Source: Saprospirales bacterium
GTDB lineage: Bacteria > Bacteroidota > Bacteroidia > Chitinophagales > Saprospiraceae
Direction of reading: 5' to 3'
Assembly: GCA_002698985.1 (NCBI GenBank)
Contig: PAAY01000019.1
Span: forward strand, 1-64,000
DNA: 64,000 bases
Part shown: positions 43,130 to 54,800 of the stretch, piece after piece
Layout of the letters: every line of letters starts with the position of its first letter
Numbering within the stretch: position 1 is the stretch's first letter
Translations under genes and position numbers: made by a program
The notes under the pieces: generated by a model
The model's input: only the letters and a program-made list of their open reading frames with translations
Database searches by the model: none
Told to the model about the DNA's origin: nothing

Positions 43130-46100
43130 ATGAATCAAGTTTTCAAAAAGGTGCTTGATCGCCTTTTCTCAATGTCGGCTGCTGGCCTTTACATGATCAT
43201 TTTTGCGGCAGCAATCGGCATTGCCACTTTCATCGAAAATGACTTTGGAACCAGTGCGGCACAAAAGCTCGTATTTCAGGCCAGATGGTTTGAAGTCCTG
43301 CTGGTTATGTTCTCCATTTCGCTCATCGTGAACATCATACGTTTCAGGATGATCCAGCAAAAGAAATGGGCTATTCTCGCTTTCCACCTGTCCATGGTGA
43401 TTATTATCGCCGGTGCAGGGATAACCAGGTATTTTGGTTACGAGGGCATGATGCACATACGGGAAGGGGATGTTTCCAACAGCTTTTTATCCCGGGAAGG
43501 CTACCTTCTTTTCGACGCAAAAAAAGGTGACCAACAATACGTTTTTGATGAACCGGTTCTCTTTGCATCAGTAGGTAATAATTCTTTCAAAAAATCCTAC
43601 TTGCTGGGAGGAGAGGAGGTTGGAATTGAAGTAGTGGATTTCATGCCCAACCCAAAAGAAAGCATGGTTGATGATGAGAACGGTTTGCCAACGATAAAGA
43701 TAGTGATGGGTGGTGCCAACGGCAGGGAGGAATACTACCTCCAACAAGGCGCCAGAAAATCAATCAGAGGAACCAGGTTTAATTTCTCCAACGCTCCCCT
43801 ACCCGGTGCGGTGAACATTGCATACCGAAACGACAGTTTGTACTTTTTGGCTCATGAGCCCTTCGACGTAACGGTGATGGCCACTCAGGAAAAGTTCCAA
43901 TTGGCACCGGGACAGTGGCATCCGCTGAGGCTGCGCAGCCTCCATGCCAGCGCAAACAGCAGCTTTGTTTTTGGCCTTTTCTCTCCTCATGCAAGGGTTG
44001 AAATTATCTCCGAATCACCCAAAATGAGCAGTACGAGCCTTGGTGGTGTAAACTTGAAAATAACTGCCGGTGGCCAGGAAGAAACAGTCATGGTTGTTGG
44101 CAGCCCGGGAATCGAAGGGAGACCCAGACCCGTTCAGGTTGGCAATTTCACTTTCAATGTTGCCTATGGCTCAAAGCGAAAAGTGCTCCCATTTGCCATC
44201 AAACTGAACGATTTTATTCTGGAAAAATACCCCGGCACCAACAGTGCCTCATCTTACGCCAGCGAAGTTACCCTGATCGACCAGGGAAAAAACGTAAACA
44301 TGGACTACCGAATATTTATGAATAATATCCTGAATTATGGAGGCTATCGCTTTTTCCAATCCTCCTTTGACCAGGATGAGCTCGGCACTTACCTGAGTGT
44401 CAATTACGACGCTCCAGGCACCTTCGTCACTTACCTGGGCTATGCAATACTTACCCTGGGTATGTTGCTCACCTTTTTCGATAAAAAAAGCCGCTTCCAG
44501 CAACTAAACCGCAACATTTCGAGAATCAGACAATCAAGAAAAGCAGCGTTTTCAGCAATAGCACTTGCGCTTTTTGCCTTTACCGCAAGCCCGGTTCACG
44601 CAGACAGTCCTCCCATTGAACCATCCGTAAAAGTGATTGACCTGGCGCACGCCAAAACCTTTGGGAAACTCATCGTGCAGGATCATCGCGGGCGGTTTAA
44701 ACCGATGAATACGCACACCAGCGAGATTATCAGGAAATTATCCAAAAAGGAAAACTGGTTCGGAATGAACCCTGACCAGATCGTGCTTTCCATGGTCGTC
44801 AATCCGGAGGACTGGTACCATGTGCCCATGATCAAACTGGGACATCACGAAGAGGTGCGGAAAATACTCGGCGTTGACGGCGATTACTGCGCCTACAGCG
44901 ATATTTTTGACAACAATGGTCAATACAAACTGAGACAATACATTCGTCAGGCTTACAACACTCCTCAAAGAGACCGGGGAGTTTTTGAGAAAGAAATCAT
45001 CAAATTGGATGAGAAGGTAAACATTTGCTCCATGGTCTTCAGCGGTGATTTCATGAAGGTATTTCCGCTTCATGGTGATGAAAACCACACCTGGGTTTCG
45101 CCTTCCCACCTACCTGAATCCAATGGAGATGATGCCATGCTTGCCAAATTTTTCCCGGCCTATGTTGGCTCCATTGCAGAATCCTTGAATTCCGGAAACT
45201 GGGAATTGCCCAACAAGCTCATTGAAGAATTAAGAAATTACCAAAAAAAGGTATCGGCCGAAGTATTGCCATCCGAAAGCCAGCTTAGCACCGAACTGTG
45301 GCTGAATAAAATGCGGCCTTTTTCAAGGCTCACTGGGATATATGCCATTCTGGGACTTTTGTTTGTAGGCTTGCTATTCACCTCGGTATTTAAGCCCGGT
45401 ATCGATTTGAAGTGGCCCGTCAGAATAGCCTTCGGACTCTTCGTCGCTGCATTCCTTGTGCACTTGATCGGACTCGGAATGAGGTGGTACGTGTCAGGCA
45501 GAGCCCCATGGAGCAATGGCTATGAATCCATGATCTACATTGCCTTCACCACCACACTGGCCGGGATGATATTCTCGAGAAAATCCCTGGGCGGCCTGGC
45601 TGCCACCAACATTCTGGCGGCAACAGCGCTGATGGTGGCCAGCCTCAGCTTCCTGGATCCGGAAATTACCCCCCTCGTTCCAGTATTGAAATCCTATTGG
45701 CTCACCATTCACGTTTCACTTGAAGCAGGTAGCTATGGCTTCCTGATGTTGGGTGCTTTGATCGGAGTGCTCAATCTCATATTCATGATTCTGGCCACTA
45801 AGAAGAATGGTGAGAAGGTCTATAAAATGATCCGTGAAATGACCTACATCAGTGAAATGACACTGATTGCCGGTTTGGTCATGATAAGTGTGGGAACCTA
45901 TCTCGGTGGAGTTTGGGCCAATGAATCATGGGGACGCTACTGGGGCTGGGACCCCAAAGAAACCTGGGCCCTGGTAACCATTCTTGTGTACGCTTTTATC
46001 TTGCACATGCGGTTCATCCCGGGCTTCCGAGGGCTTTATGCCTTCAACGTTTCCACACTTTTTGGATGGGCCTCGGTAATCATGACTTACTTTGGGGTTA

Positions 46101-46252
46101 ATTATTACCTGTCAGGGCTTCACTCCTATGCAGCCGGAGACCCGATGCCTGTACCACCTGCCATTAAAATATCGGTAATTATTCTCACCCTAATCAGCTT
46201 GCTAGCATTGTGGCGCTATAAAGCCATTAAAAAGGCGGGAATAAAGGCCTAA
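43130..46252 (+). CDS. ccsBA: Fused cytochrome c synthase CcsBA (System II)
   Basis: The 1040-residue protein joins ResB/CcsB (N-terminal helices, large periplasmic part, about 1-480) to CcsA (C-terminal helices, about 770-1040). The heme-handling WWD motif is RYWGWDPKETWALV (936-949), with flanking His in TIHVSLE and LHMRFIPGF. A single fused CcsBA exports heme and attaches it to CxxCH. Between the halves lies a periplasmic segment beginning with a second signal-like helix (AIALALFAFTASPVHA). It stands beside the multiheme cluster, which would need high heme-attachment capacity; System I genes are also present at 12.4-15.7 kb. Confidence 0.93.
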   Translation: MNQVFKKVLDRLFSMSAAGLYMIIFAAAIGIATFIENDFGTSAAQKLVFQARWFEVLLVMFSISLIVNIIRFRMIQQKKWAILAFHLSMVIIIAGAGITRYFGYEGMMHIREGDVSNSFLSREGYLLFDAKKGDQQYVFDEPVLFASVGNNSFKKSYLLGGEEVGIEVVDFMPNPKESMVDDENGLPTIKIVMGGANGREEYYLQQGARKSIRGTRFNFSNAPLPGAVNIAYRNDSLYFLAHEPFDVTVMATQEKFQLAPGQWHPLRLRSLHASANSSFVFGLFSPHARVEIISESPKMSSTSLGGVNLKITAGGQEETVMVVGSPGIEGRPRPVQVGNFTFNVAYGSKRKVLPFAIKLNDFILEKYPGTNSASSYASEVTLIDQGKNVNMDYRIFMNNILNYGGYRFFQSSFDQDELGTYLSVNYDAPGTFVTYLGYAILTLGMLLTFFDKKSRFQQLNRNISRIRQSRKAAFSAIALALFAFTASPVHADSPPIEPSVKVIDLAHAKTFGKLIVQDHRGRFKPMNTHTSEIIRKLSKKENWFGMNPDQIVLSMVVNPEDWYHVPMIKLGHHEEVRKILGVDGDYCAYSDIFDNNGQYKLRQYIRQAYNTPQRDRGVFEKEIIKLDEKVNICSMVFSGDFMKVFPLHGDENHTWVSPSHLPESNGDDAMLAKFFPAYVGSIAESLNSGNWELPNKLIEELRNYQKKVSAEVLPSESQLSTELWLNKMRPFSRLTGIYAILGLLFVGLLFTSVFKPGIDLKWPVRIAFGLFVAAFLVHLIGLGMRWYVSGRAPWSNGYESMIYIAFTTTLAGMIFSRKSLGGLAATNILAATALMVASLSFLDPEITPLVPVLKSYWLTIHVSLEAGSYGFLMLGALIGVLNLIFMILATKKNGEKVYKMIREMTYISEMTLIAGLVMISVGTYLGGVWANESWGRYWGWDPKETWALVTILVYAFILHMRFIPGFRGLYAFNVSTLFGWASVIMTYFGVNYYLSGLHSYAAGDPMPVPPAIKISVIILTLISLLALWRYKAIKKAGIKA

Positions 46253-46285
46253 CTGCATCAAAGCCTGTTTAAATTCAACCAATGA

Positions 46286-46318
46286 AAAAGCCGGACGAAT
46301 GGATTTCGTCCGGCTTTT
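46286..46318. terminator. Bidirectional terminator between convergent genes
   Basis: AAAAGCCGGACGA pairs perfectly with TCGTCCGGCTTTT around ATGGATT, giving A runs on one side and T runs on the other. It separates ccsBA from the leftward lipoprotein gene. Confidence 0.9.
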
Positions 46319-46341
46319 ATATTTTCCGAAATGAAGGTCAA

Positions 46342-47097
46342 TTATTTTTTCACTACTGCCCCTTCGAGAATTATATCGTAACGATAACCTGCACCGAAAT
46401 CTTTGTTCAATGCAATGGTGCCTTCAAATGAGACCACATGCCCAAGGGGAATATTTTCCATGGTGGTAACCGTAAGGTCTTTGCCTTCGACTGTTCCATC
46501 CTGAATGTGTATCCAGTTGCGCCCCATGATCATAGGATTCACTTTGACCACTTTTCCGGTAACCACGATTTGCTTCCCATTGTACTTAGACATGTTCTCA
46601 AACAGCTCCGACAAGGGTACCGATCCTTCCGGCCTTGTGATCTGATTGGGATCGACTTTCAAAACATCGCCCGATTGCAATGCAGAAAGAACATCTTCAG
46701 CCTGGTTAGTTCCGCCCATTGGCCTGAAATCGCTGACCAGGTAAAGCGTTTCAAAAACCCGGTTAAACTCTGGGCTGAAAAAGTTCTTTTTCATCAAGCC
46801 TTTTTGAAAAACATATTTCTTGCCTACCTCCACCGGCTGTTTGGATATGGCCACCCAGTATTCCTCGTCACCTTCTGCAACGCGGACGTAGGTATATCTC
46901 TCCGAATCAAAAGTTTCCTTGGCCTCTACCTGGTGCAAAACCGATTGTGAAGCTTCACTCAAAGCTGAAAACTCGGAGGAGGGTGAGGAACTTGATTCTG
47001 ATGAACCGGAACTAACGCTTTTAACTTCTGTTGGACCAGTGTCGCAAGATGCACACAAGGCAATGATAACTCCGAAAAGGATAGTTTTATCTGTCAT
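46342..47097 (-). CDS. OB-fold lipoprotein of unknown function
   Basis: The 251-residue protein has a lipoprotein signal (ILFGVIIALCASC), a Ser-rich linker (SGSSESSSSPSSEFSALSEA) and two OB-like beta regions: TYVRVAEGDEEYWVAISKQPVEVGKKY at about 70-100 and KQIVVTGKVVKVNPMIMGRNWIHIQDGT at about 175-205. Similar GW-containing OB-fold proteins are found near cytochrome genes; the role is unknown. It is the last gene of the long leftward block and converges on ccsBA. Confidence 0.7.
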   Translation of the reverse strand: MTDKTILFGVIIALCASCDTGPTEVKSVSSGSSESSSSPSSEFSALSEASQSVLHQVEAKETFDSERYTYVRVAEGDEEYWVAISKQPVEVGKKYVFQKGLMKKNFFSPEFNRVFETLYLVSDFRPMGGTNQAEDVLSALQSGDVLKVDPNQITRPEGSVPLSELFENMSKYNGKQIVVTGKVVKVNPMIMGRNWIHIQDGTVEGKDLTVTTMENIPLGHVVSFEGTIALNKDFGAGYRYDIILEGAVVKK

Positions 47098-47185
47098 AAT
47101 TCAGGGGTGTTTAGGTCAGTTTTCAGCCCACTGCAAAAAATCATTTTACCATGGAGCTGACTGTTAAGATAGTTGAGAGAGGTTT

Positions 47186-47229
47186 AGATCTGTTCAGAGA
47201 GGTTGAAACGAACCTCTCTGAACAGATCT
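47186..47229. repeat. Perfect 19-bp inverted repeat
   Basis: AGATCTGTTCAGAGAGGTT and AACCTCTCTGAACAGATCT flank GAAACG. It sits in the 172-base gap between the outer-membrane barrel gene and the lipoprotein gene. No T run follows on the minus strand, so it is more likely a structured or mobile repeat than a terminator. Confidence 0.8.
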
Positions 47230-47269
47230 GGGCACTTTTTAGGTAAACAAACTTTTGACCGTTCAAAGA

Positions 47270-48877
47270 TCAAAAGCGCTGAATGATTTTGGAATTAAAC
47301 CTGTTCAGCTGCCTTCCCTGATCATCAAAAGTGCCTTCGTAATAGAAGTACAAAGATAGCTTTTTCAGCAGCCTTATGTTGAGACTGGCACCAGCTATGT
47401 TTTGGCGGAAAGTATAGCCCCCGGTAACATAAGTGTATTGAACGAAATCGTAATGCATCTCTCCGCTCAATTTGCCCCGGATAATGTCCTTGCTCAGCCG
47501 TGCACCGAAACGCTGACTTTGCAGGTAATTCGTCTCCAATAAGTTTGCCCGAAGGGTGAAGCGAACATTCAGCACCGGAATGCGATTGAAGTTGACATAC
47601 CCATTGACGTTTTTTGAAAGGTTCATATCGCTCTTCTGAAAACGCCAGCTGCCGTTTACTCCGACACTGATCAATCTTACAGGCCTCACCGAAACTCCCA
47701 GCCGCATTCCTTGCCGGGTTTCATTTTCTATCAACTGATCGATGAAATTCTTATAGGATTCGTAATAGATGATGTTGTTGCGATTGTCATAAGAGGCCGT
47801 AAGGCTGAATTTCCGTGAAAAGCGATACCTGGCGGAAACGTAAAGGTTGGTCAACCTGGGCTTGTTGGATACTTCACCGTTTACCTTTTGATAGGCATCC
47901 ACTTCAAAAGATCCGAATAAATTCAGGTTTTCAACTGGAGAACTCGAATGCTGGAAATAAGCAAAACGTCTGTCTACGGCACTGCCATTATGCTGTTCCA
48001 CAAAGGCAAGGGTTGAATACCCACTGTTCTCTTTGGCCTGAAGGCTGATAAATGCCCCGGCTTGCAAAAGATTAGCGTTGAAACTGTAGTCGGAATAGTC
48101 TGGTCTTGCTCCTGCTATGGCACCCAACACAAACTGACCGAATCTATGCTCATACTGCAAGCCATCGATGGCGCCCATACTGGATATTTTGTAGTTGATG
48201 CTGCGGCCAACGGTTATCGAGGAATTATCAAAATCATACTTCCCAGCCAATGAGTACACTTTGAGTGCGTTGAATATATTATCCTGCACTTCTGACCATT
48301 CATCGAGCGTATGTCTGAAGGTGATATAATTATCGACGGAAAAACGGGAGCCATTCAAGTTCGTCCCCCTGAAGTTGAAGGCATAGCGCATTCTGTGATT
48401 GTCGCCGTAGTCAGAAGTCGTGCTGTAAGAGCCGGCAGAAATACGTCCCTTGATCCTTTGTTTGAATTGTGGTTCTCCGGCTGTTTCTTCTTCTGAAAAT
48501 GAAGGTTCGATCTCCGCAGTAGAAGTAGGCTCGTCGGTCTGACGTGCAGGGTCAACTGCCTCCTCTTTTTTCTCTTCCACGAGCATTCTTTTACGGGCAT
48601 AAACAACTTGCTTCACTTCCATCTGAACTCCTTCAAGGGGTGTACAGACTACTGATGAAGAGGATTTATTGACAACCAGTAAGGCGGGTGTAAAAAGTTC
48701 ATTTTCCCGGACATAGAGGGTATCCCCGGACGCTATCTCTTCGGTACTTTCAAATTTTACGTACACATTTCTTGAAGACAGGAATGAGACCGAGCCAGCA
48801 TTCCAATCAGCTTCAACCTGGCTCATTGCAGGCAAAAGAATACTCATCCACAGGAGTGCAGAAAAAAGATATCTCAT
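47270..48877 (-). CDS. Outer-membrane beta-barrel beside the giant cytochrome
   Basis: The 535-residue protein has a signal peptide (MRYLFSALLWMSILLPAMSQ), an N-terminal soluble beta region (about 20-95), an acidic low-complexity linker (about 100-150, EEKKEEAVDPARQTDEPTS-like) and then about 380 residues of alternating strands typical of a 16-strand-like barrel (for example RISAGSYSTTSDYGDNHRMRYAF in two strands; NAGSV; RYRFSRKFSLTASYDNRNN). It ends in an aromatic strand, SKIIQRF. It starts 21 bases after the 91-heme gene, so the two proteins are very likely made together; a porin-type partner of the cytochrome is inferred, not shown. No close family name is visible to me. Confidence 0.72.
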   Translation of the reverse strand: MRYLFSALLWMSILLPAMSQVEADWNAGSVSFLSSRNVYVKFESTEEIASGDTLYVRENELFTPALLVVNKSSSSVVCTPLEGVQMEVKQVVYARKRMLVEEKKEEAVDPARQTDEPTSTAEIEPSFSEEETAGEPQFKQRIKGRISAGSYSTTSDYGDNHRMRYAFNFRGTNLNGSRFSVDNYITFRHTLDEWSEVQDNIFNALKVYSLAGKYDFDNSSITVGRSINYKISSMGAIDGLQYEHRFGQFVLGAIAGARPDYSDYSFNANLLQAGAFISLQAKENSGYSTLAFVEQHNGSAVDRRFAYFQHSSSPVENLNLFGSFEVDAYQKVNGEVSNKPRLTNLYVSARYRFSRKFSLTASYDNRNNIIYYESYKNFIDQLIENETRQGMRLGVSVRPVRLISVGVNGSWRFQKSDMNLSKNVNGYVNFNRIPVLNVRFTLRANLLETNYLQSQRFGARLSKDIIRGKLSGEMHYDFVQYTYVTGGYTFRQNIAGASLNIRLLKKLSLYFYYEGTFDDQGRQLNRFNSKIIQRF

Positions 48878-48897
48878 TGATTTAAGATTTTCACCGA

Positions 48898-51800
48898 TTA
48901 CTCCTCTCCATCCGGGTGGCAAGCATAGCATGCCGGACTGGAGTACTGGTAACCCGAAACACCTTGATGTTCATCAGCAAGTTCTACAGGGTCGTCGTGT
49001 TCGTGGCAATCAATGCAGCTGAACGAGGAATAATTCCCTCCGATATGGCATTCAACACATTGGTTCCATTCGCCTTCGTGTTTTCCGGAAAAGATCGGGA
49101 AGTACTGGTTGTCATGATCCCAGGTGGAGGGTGTCCAGGCATTTTCTGTATGGCAGGTCTGACAGTCAGTCGGGAAGCCTGCAGATGAGTGGTTGGGATT
49201 GTTTGCGTTGTTGTATTCCGATGAATGGCAGCCATAGCAAGTATTGGGCGTGTTGTTGTAATTGCCGTTGTGGCAAGCTGCACAGTCGTTGGCAATGGCT
49301 GCGTGAGCACCATTCAATTGCCAGTAATTATTATGGATGGGGAAAGTAGCCGGCATCCAATCCGGATCCGTGGTATGGCACATGGCGCAATCCGTCGGGA
49401 TATTCAATGAGGGGTGGTTCGGATTGGTGGATGTGTTGTACTCCGGCATGTGGCAGCCTTCGCAAGTATTTGGCGTGTTGTTGTAATTGCCCTGGTGGCA
49501 GGCATTACAGTCATTTTGAATGGGAATATGCGCCCCGGTAAACGGCCAGAACGAGTGCGTGAATGTACTCGGTATCCAGGCGTTCTCCGTGTGGCAGTCT
49601 TCACAATCAGTCGGGAACTGATTGGCAGCGTGGTTCGGGTTCGTTGCCATGTTGTAGTCATCAGCATGGCAGCCATAGCAAGTATTGGGTGTGTTATTGT
49701 AGTTGCCGTTGTGGCAGGCTGCGCAGTCGTTCTGGATGGCTGCATGAGCGCCATTCAACACCCAGAATTGGTTGTGAATGGGGAAGGTAGCAGGCATCCA
49801 TCCAGGATCAGTGGTATGGCACATGTCGCAATCAACCGGCAAGCTCAAAGCCACGTGGTTCGGGTTTGAGGTCGTGTTGTAATCGTCTATATGGCAGCCG
49901 TCGCAGGTGTTGGGGGTGTTGTTGTAATTGCCGTTGTGGCAGGTAGCACAGTCATTGGCAATGGGCAGGTGTGCACCATCGATTACCCAATAGTTGTTGT
50001 GGATGGGGAACTCAGCCGGCGCCCATCCCGGATCTGTGGTATGGCATTCGTCGCAATTCGTCGGAATTCCCAGGTTCACGTGGTTCGGGTTGGTGCTCTG
50101 GTTGTAGTCGTCCATGTGGCAGCCGTCGCAGGTGTTCGTCGTGTTGTTGTAATTGCCGTTGTGGCAGGCTGCACAATCGTTGGCAATGTCAGCATGTGCG
50201 CCATCCAGTACCCAGTAGTTGTTGTGAATGGGGAATTCAGCCGGCGCCCACCCTGGTTCCGTGGTATGGCATTCGTCGCAATTCGTCGGAATGGCCAGGT
50301 TCACGTGGTTCGGGTTGGTGCTCTGGTTATAGTCGTCCATGTGGCAGCCATCGCAGGTGTTCGGCGTGTTGTTGTAGTTGCCGTTGTGACAGGCCGCACA
50401 ATCGTTGGCAATGTCAGCATGTGCACCATCCAATACCCAGTAGTTGTTGTGGTTCGGGAATGAAGCCGGTGCCCAGCCAGGCTCAGTGGTATGGCATTCG
50501 TCGCAATTCGTCGGCAATGACAAGTTGATGTGGTTCGGATTACTTGTCTGGTTGTAATCATCAATGTGGCAGCCGTCACAGGTGTTCGGCGTGTTGTTGT
50601 AATTGCCGTTGTGGCAGGCCGCACAATCGTTGGCAATATCAGCATGAGCCCCATCTAATACCCAGTAGTTGTTGTGTACCGGGAACAGAGCCGGAGCCCA
50701 GCCCGGCTCTGTGGTATGGCATGTTTCACAATCAGTTGACAAGCTCAGATTTGGGTGGTTCGGGTTCGTAGTTTGGTCATAGTCATCCTGGTGGCAACCG
50801 TCGCAGGTGCTGGGGGTGTTGTTGTAATTGCCCTGGTGGCAGGCGTTGCAATCAGTTTCAACAGCCAGGTGAGCACCCGTTATCGGCCAGAATTGATCGT
50901 GGTCGAAAGTTGACGGTGTCCATGCGCTTTGAGAGTGGCATTGCTCACAGTCCGTCGGGAAATTGGCCGCCACGTGATCGGGGTTGGTGGTAGCCGTGTA
51001 ATCATCGTTATGACAGCCGTTGCAGGTATTCGGCGTGTTGTTGTAATTGCCGTTGTGGCAAGCCACACAATCATCTGCAATGGCGATGTGTGCACCCTGG
51101 AATGCCCAGTACTGACTGTGGTCAAATGTCGAGGGTGTCCATTCCGACTCAGTATGACATTCCTGACAATCGGTCGGGAACTGATTTGCCACGTGGTCAG
51201 GATTGGTGGTGGCATTGAAATCATCATCATGGCAGCCATAGCAGGTATTCGGGGTGTTGTTGTAATTGCCGTTGTGGCAGGCCGCACAGTCATTGGCAAT
51301 GTCGGCATGCGCCCCGTTTAAGACGTAGAAATCATCGTGAATCGGGAAAGTGGCTGGTGCCCATCCGGGTTCGGTGGTATGGCATTCGTCGCAATTGGTA
51401 GGCAAGCTCAGTGCGGTGTGGCTGGGGTTGCTGCTATTGTCGTAATCCTCCTGGTGGCAACCGTCGCAGGTGTTGGGAGTATTGTTGTAGTTGCCGTTGT
51501 GACAGGCTACACAATCTTCTGCAATGGGGATGTGCGCACCCGTAAAGGCAAAGTATTGACTGTGGTCAAAAGATGATGGCGACCAGCCGTTTTCATCGTG
51601 GCAAAGCGTGCAATCCGTCGGATACTGGTTAGCACTGTGGTTCGGGCTGGTCGTCGCAGCGTAGTCATCATCGTGGCAGCCGTAGCAATCATTCGGCGTG
51701 CTGTTGTAATTGCCGTTGTGACAGGCTGCACAATCGTTTGAAATATCTGCGTGAGCCCCCAGCAAAGGCCAGAAATCATCGTGGATTTCAAAAGTGGCCG

Positions 51801-54800
51801 GTGCCCATCCAGGTTCGGTGGTATGACATTCGTCGCAATTGGTCGGCAAGCTCAGCGCGGTGTGGCTGGGGTTGCTGCTGTTGTCGTAATCCTCCTGGTG
51901 GCAACCGTCACAGGTATTTGGCGTGTTGTTGTAATTGCCGTTGTGACAGGCTGCGCAATCATTGGCGATATCGAGGTGCGCTCCATCGATTACCCAGAAA
52001 TCATCGTGCATGGCAAAAGTAGCCGGTGCCCAACCTGGTTCCGTTGTATGGCATTCATCACAGGTCATGGGCAAGCCAAGCGCCACGTGATCCGGGTTGC
52101 TGGTGTTGTTAAACTGCGTCTCGTGACAAGCTGAGCACTCTGACGGAGTACCGGCAAAGCCATTCGCATGACAATCGAGGCATTCAAGTGGAATGTGAGC
52201 GCCCGTCAGCGGGAAGCCGGTGTTGTCGTGGTTGAAATTATCGTCGGCAGAACCCGTTGGGTGGCAGGCAAAACAAGCTGAACTGTTATATACATAGCCG
52301 GTTACACCCTGGTGCTCATTATCAGTTTCCGGGTTGGTGTGGCACACCGTGCAGCTGAACTCAGCATAGTTGTTCGGATTGGTATGGCAATCTATGCACT
52401 CACTCCACTCACCTTCGTGTTTTCCACTGTAAATCGGGAAGTACTGCGCATCATGATCAAAGGTGGAGGGTACCCATGCATCTTCGTTGTGACAGGTAGT
52501 ACAATCTGTTGAAAACTGAGCCTGGCTGTGATTGGGATCAGTGGTGCCATTGTAATCATTCTCGTGGCAGCCAAAGCACTCATTGGGAGTGTTGTTGTAG
52601 TTGCCATTGTGGCAAGCTGCACAGTCGTTGGCTATATTGGCATGTGCGCCGTTCAATACGTAGAAATCATCGTGAATGTCAAAGGTTGCCGGAGCCCAGC
52701 CAGGCTCGGTGGTGTGACACTCGTCGCAATTTGTCGGCAGGTTCAGTGCCGTGTGGCTTGGGTTGCTACTGTTGTCGTAGTCGGTCTGGTGGCAGCCATC
52801 GCAGGTGTTGGGGGTGTTGCTGTAATCGCCATTGTGACAGGCAACACAATCGTCGGCAATGGCAACGTGTGCCCCGGTGAACGGGAAGTAATCATCGTGG
52901 TTGAAACTGGAAGGGCTCCAGGCCTGGGCATCGTGACAGGTGGCACAGTCCATTGGGAATTGCGCCGTGGCGTGATCCGGATTGGTCGCTGCATTGTAAT
53001 CGCTCTCGTGGCAGCCAAAGCAGTCATTGGGCGTATTGTTGTAATCGCCGTTGTGACAAGCCGCACAGTCATTGGCGATGGAAGCATGGGAGCCTTCGAG
53101 AACGAAAAAGTCGTCGTGGATGGCAAAAGTTGCCGGTGCCCAGCCAGGTTCAGTTGTGTGGCAGCCTGCACAATCCGTATCCAGCGACAGTGCATTGTGG
53201 TCGGGATTGGAAGTGCCATTGTAATCACTCAGGTGGCAGGATTCACAGGCTGTTGGCGTGCCCGCATAACCCGCACTGTGGCAATCGAGGCAGACCAGCG
53301 CCAGGTGTGCTCCTGTGAGCGGGAAATCCGTGTTGTTGTGATCGAAAACATTGTCGGCATCACCCGTGGGGTGACAAGCCAGACAGGCAGAGCTCTCGTA
53401 AACATACCCCCCCACTCCATTGTGTTGGTCATCCGTTTCGGGATTGGTGTGGCAACTGGTACAGGTTACCTCAGCGTAATTATTCAGGTTGGTATGGCAA
53501 TCCATGCACTCATTCCACTCACCGGCATGGGCGCCACTGTATATGGGGAAATATTGGGCGTCGTGGTCAAAAGTTGATGGAACCCATTGAGTCTCCGTAT
53601 GGCACTGGGCGCAATCCTGTGCGAACATCAAATTGACGTGGTTGGGGTCCGTGGTTCCTTCATAATCTGCCTGGTGACAGCCAAAACACTCATTGGGCGT
53701 GTTGTTGTAATCGCCGTTGTGACAGGCAGCACAATCATTGGCAATGGTGGCGTGCGCGCCGTTCAGTGCATAATAGTCGTCGTGTATGGCGAAGGCAGCC
53801 GGTGCCCAGCCCGGTTCTGTGGTATGACAGGTTGCACAATCCGTTGGCAATCCCAAAGCAACGTGATTAGGATTGGCGGTCTGGTTGAAATCTGTCAGGT
53901 GGCAGGCGTCGCAATTGGTAGGGGTTCCTGCATAGCCGCTGCTGTGGCAAGACGTACACTCAGTGGCAATGTGTGCCCCGGTCAATGGAAATGCTGTGCT
54001 GTTGTGGTCAAACACCAGATCTGCATCGCCGGTGGGGTGGCAGGCCAGGCAGGCTGAATTTTCGAAGACATAACCGTTAACGCCCTGGTGCTCGTTGCTC
54101 GTACCGGGATCGGTATGGCATACGATACAACTGAATTCAGCAAAATTGTTCGGGTTGGTGTGGCAGTCAATACATTCGTTCCATTCTCCTTCGTGCTTAC
54201 CACTGTAAATCGGGAAATATTGACCATCATGGTCGAAATCAGCAGGTACCCATTCCGACTCTGAGTGGCACTGAGCACAATCGGTAGAGAATTGCGCAGC
54301 GACGTGGTTGGGTTCAGTAGCGTTTGTGTAATCATCGTGGTGACAGCCGAAACAGTCGTTCGGCGTATTGTTGTAATCACCATTGTGACAGGTTACACAA
54401 TCATTGGCAATGATAGCGTGAGCCCCGTTGAGCGCATAATAATCATTGTGGATATCAAAGCTGGCAGGTGCCCAACCTGGTTCCGTGGTGTGACAGGATG
54501 CACAATCCGTACTCAAGCCCAGGTCATTGTGATTGGGATTGATGGTCTGGTTGAAATCCGTCAGGTGACAGGCATCGCAATTCATCGGCGTGCCTTCGTA
54601 GCCATCACTGTGGCAAGCAATACAACTCGTTGTCGTGTGAGCTCCAGTTAGCGGAAAATTGGTGCTGTTGTGATCAAAAACATCGTTTACATCACCGGTG
54701 GGGTGACAAGCCAGACAGGCGGAATTTTCATAAACGTAGCCATTCACGAGGTTGTGCGCATCGTCCGTTTCCGGATTGGTATGGCATATCGTACAACTGA

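Noticed and set aside
46262-46276. A second MITE-like element at the end of ccsBA.
   Set aside because: Only one end-like sequence (AGCCTGTTTAAATTC) is present, with no partner end or target duplication.
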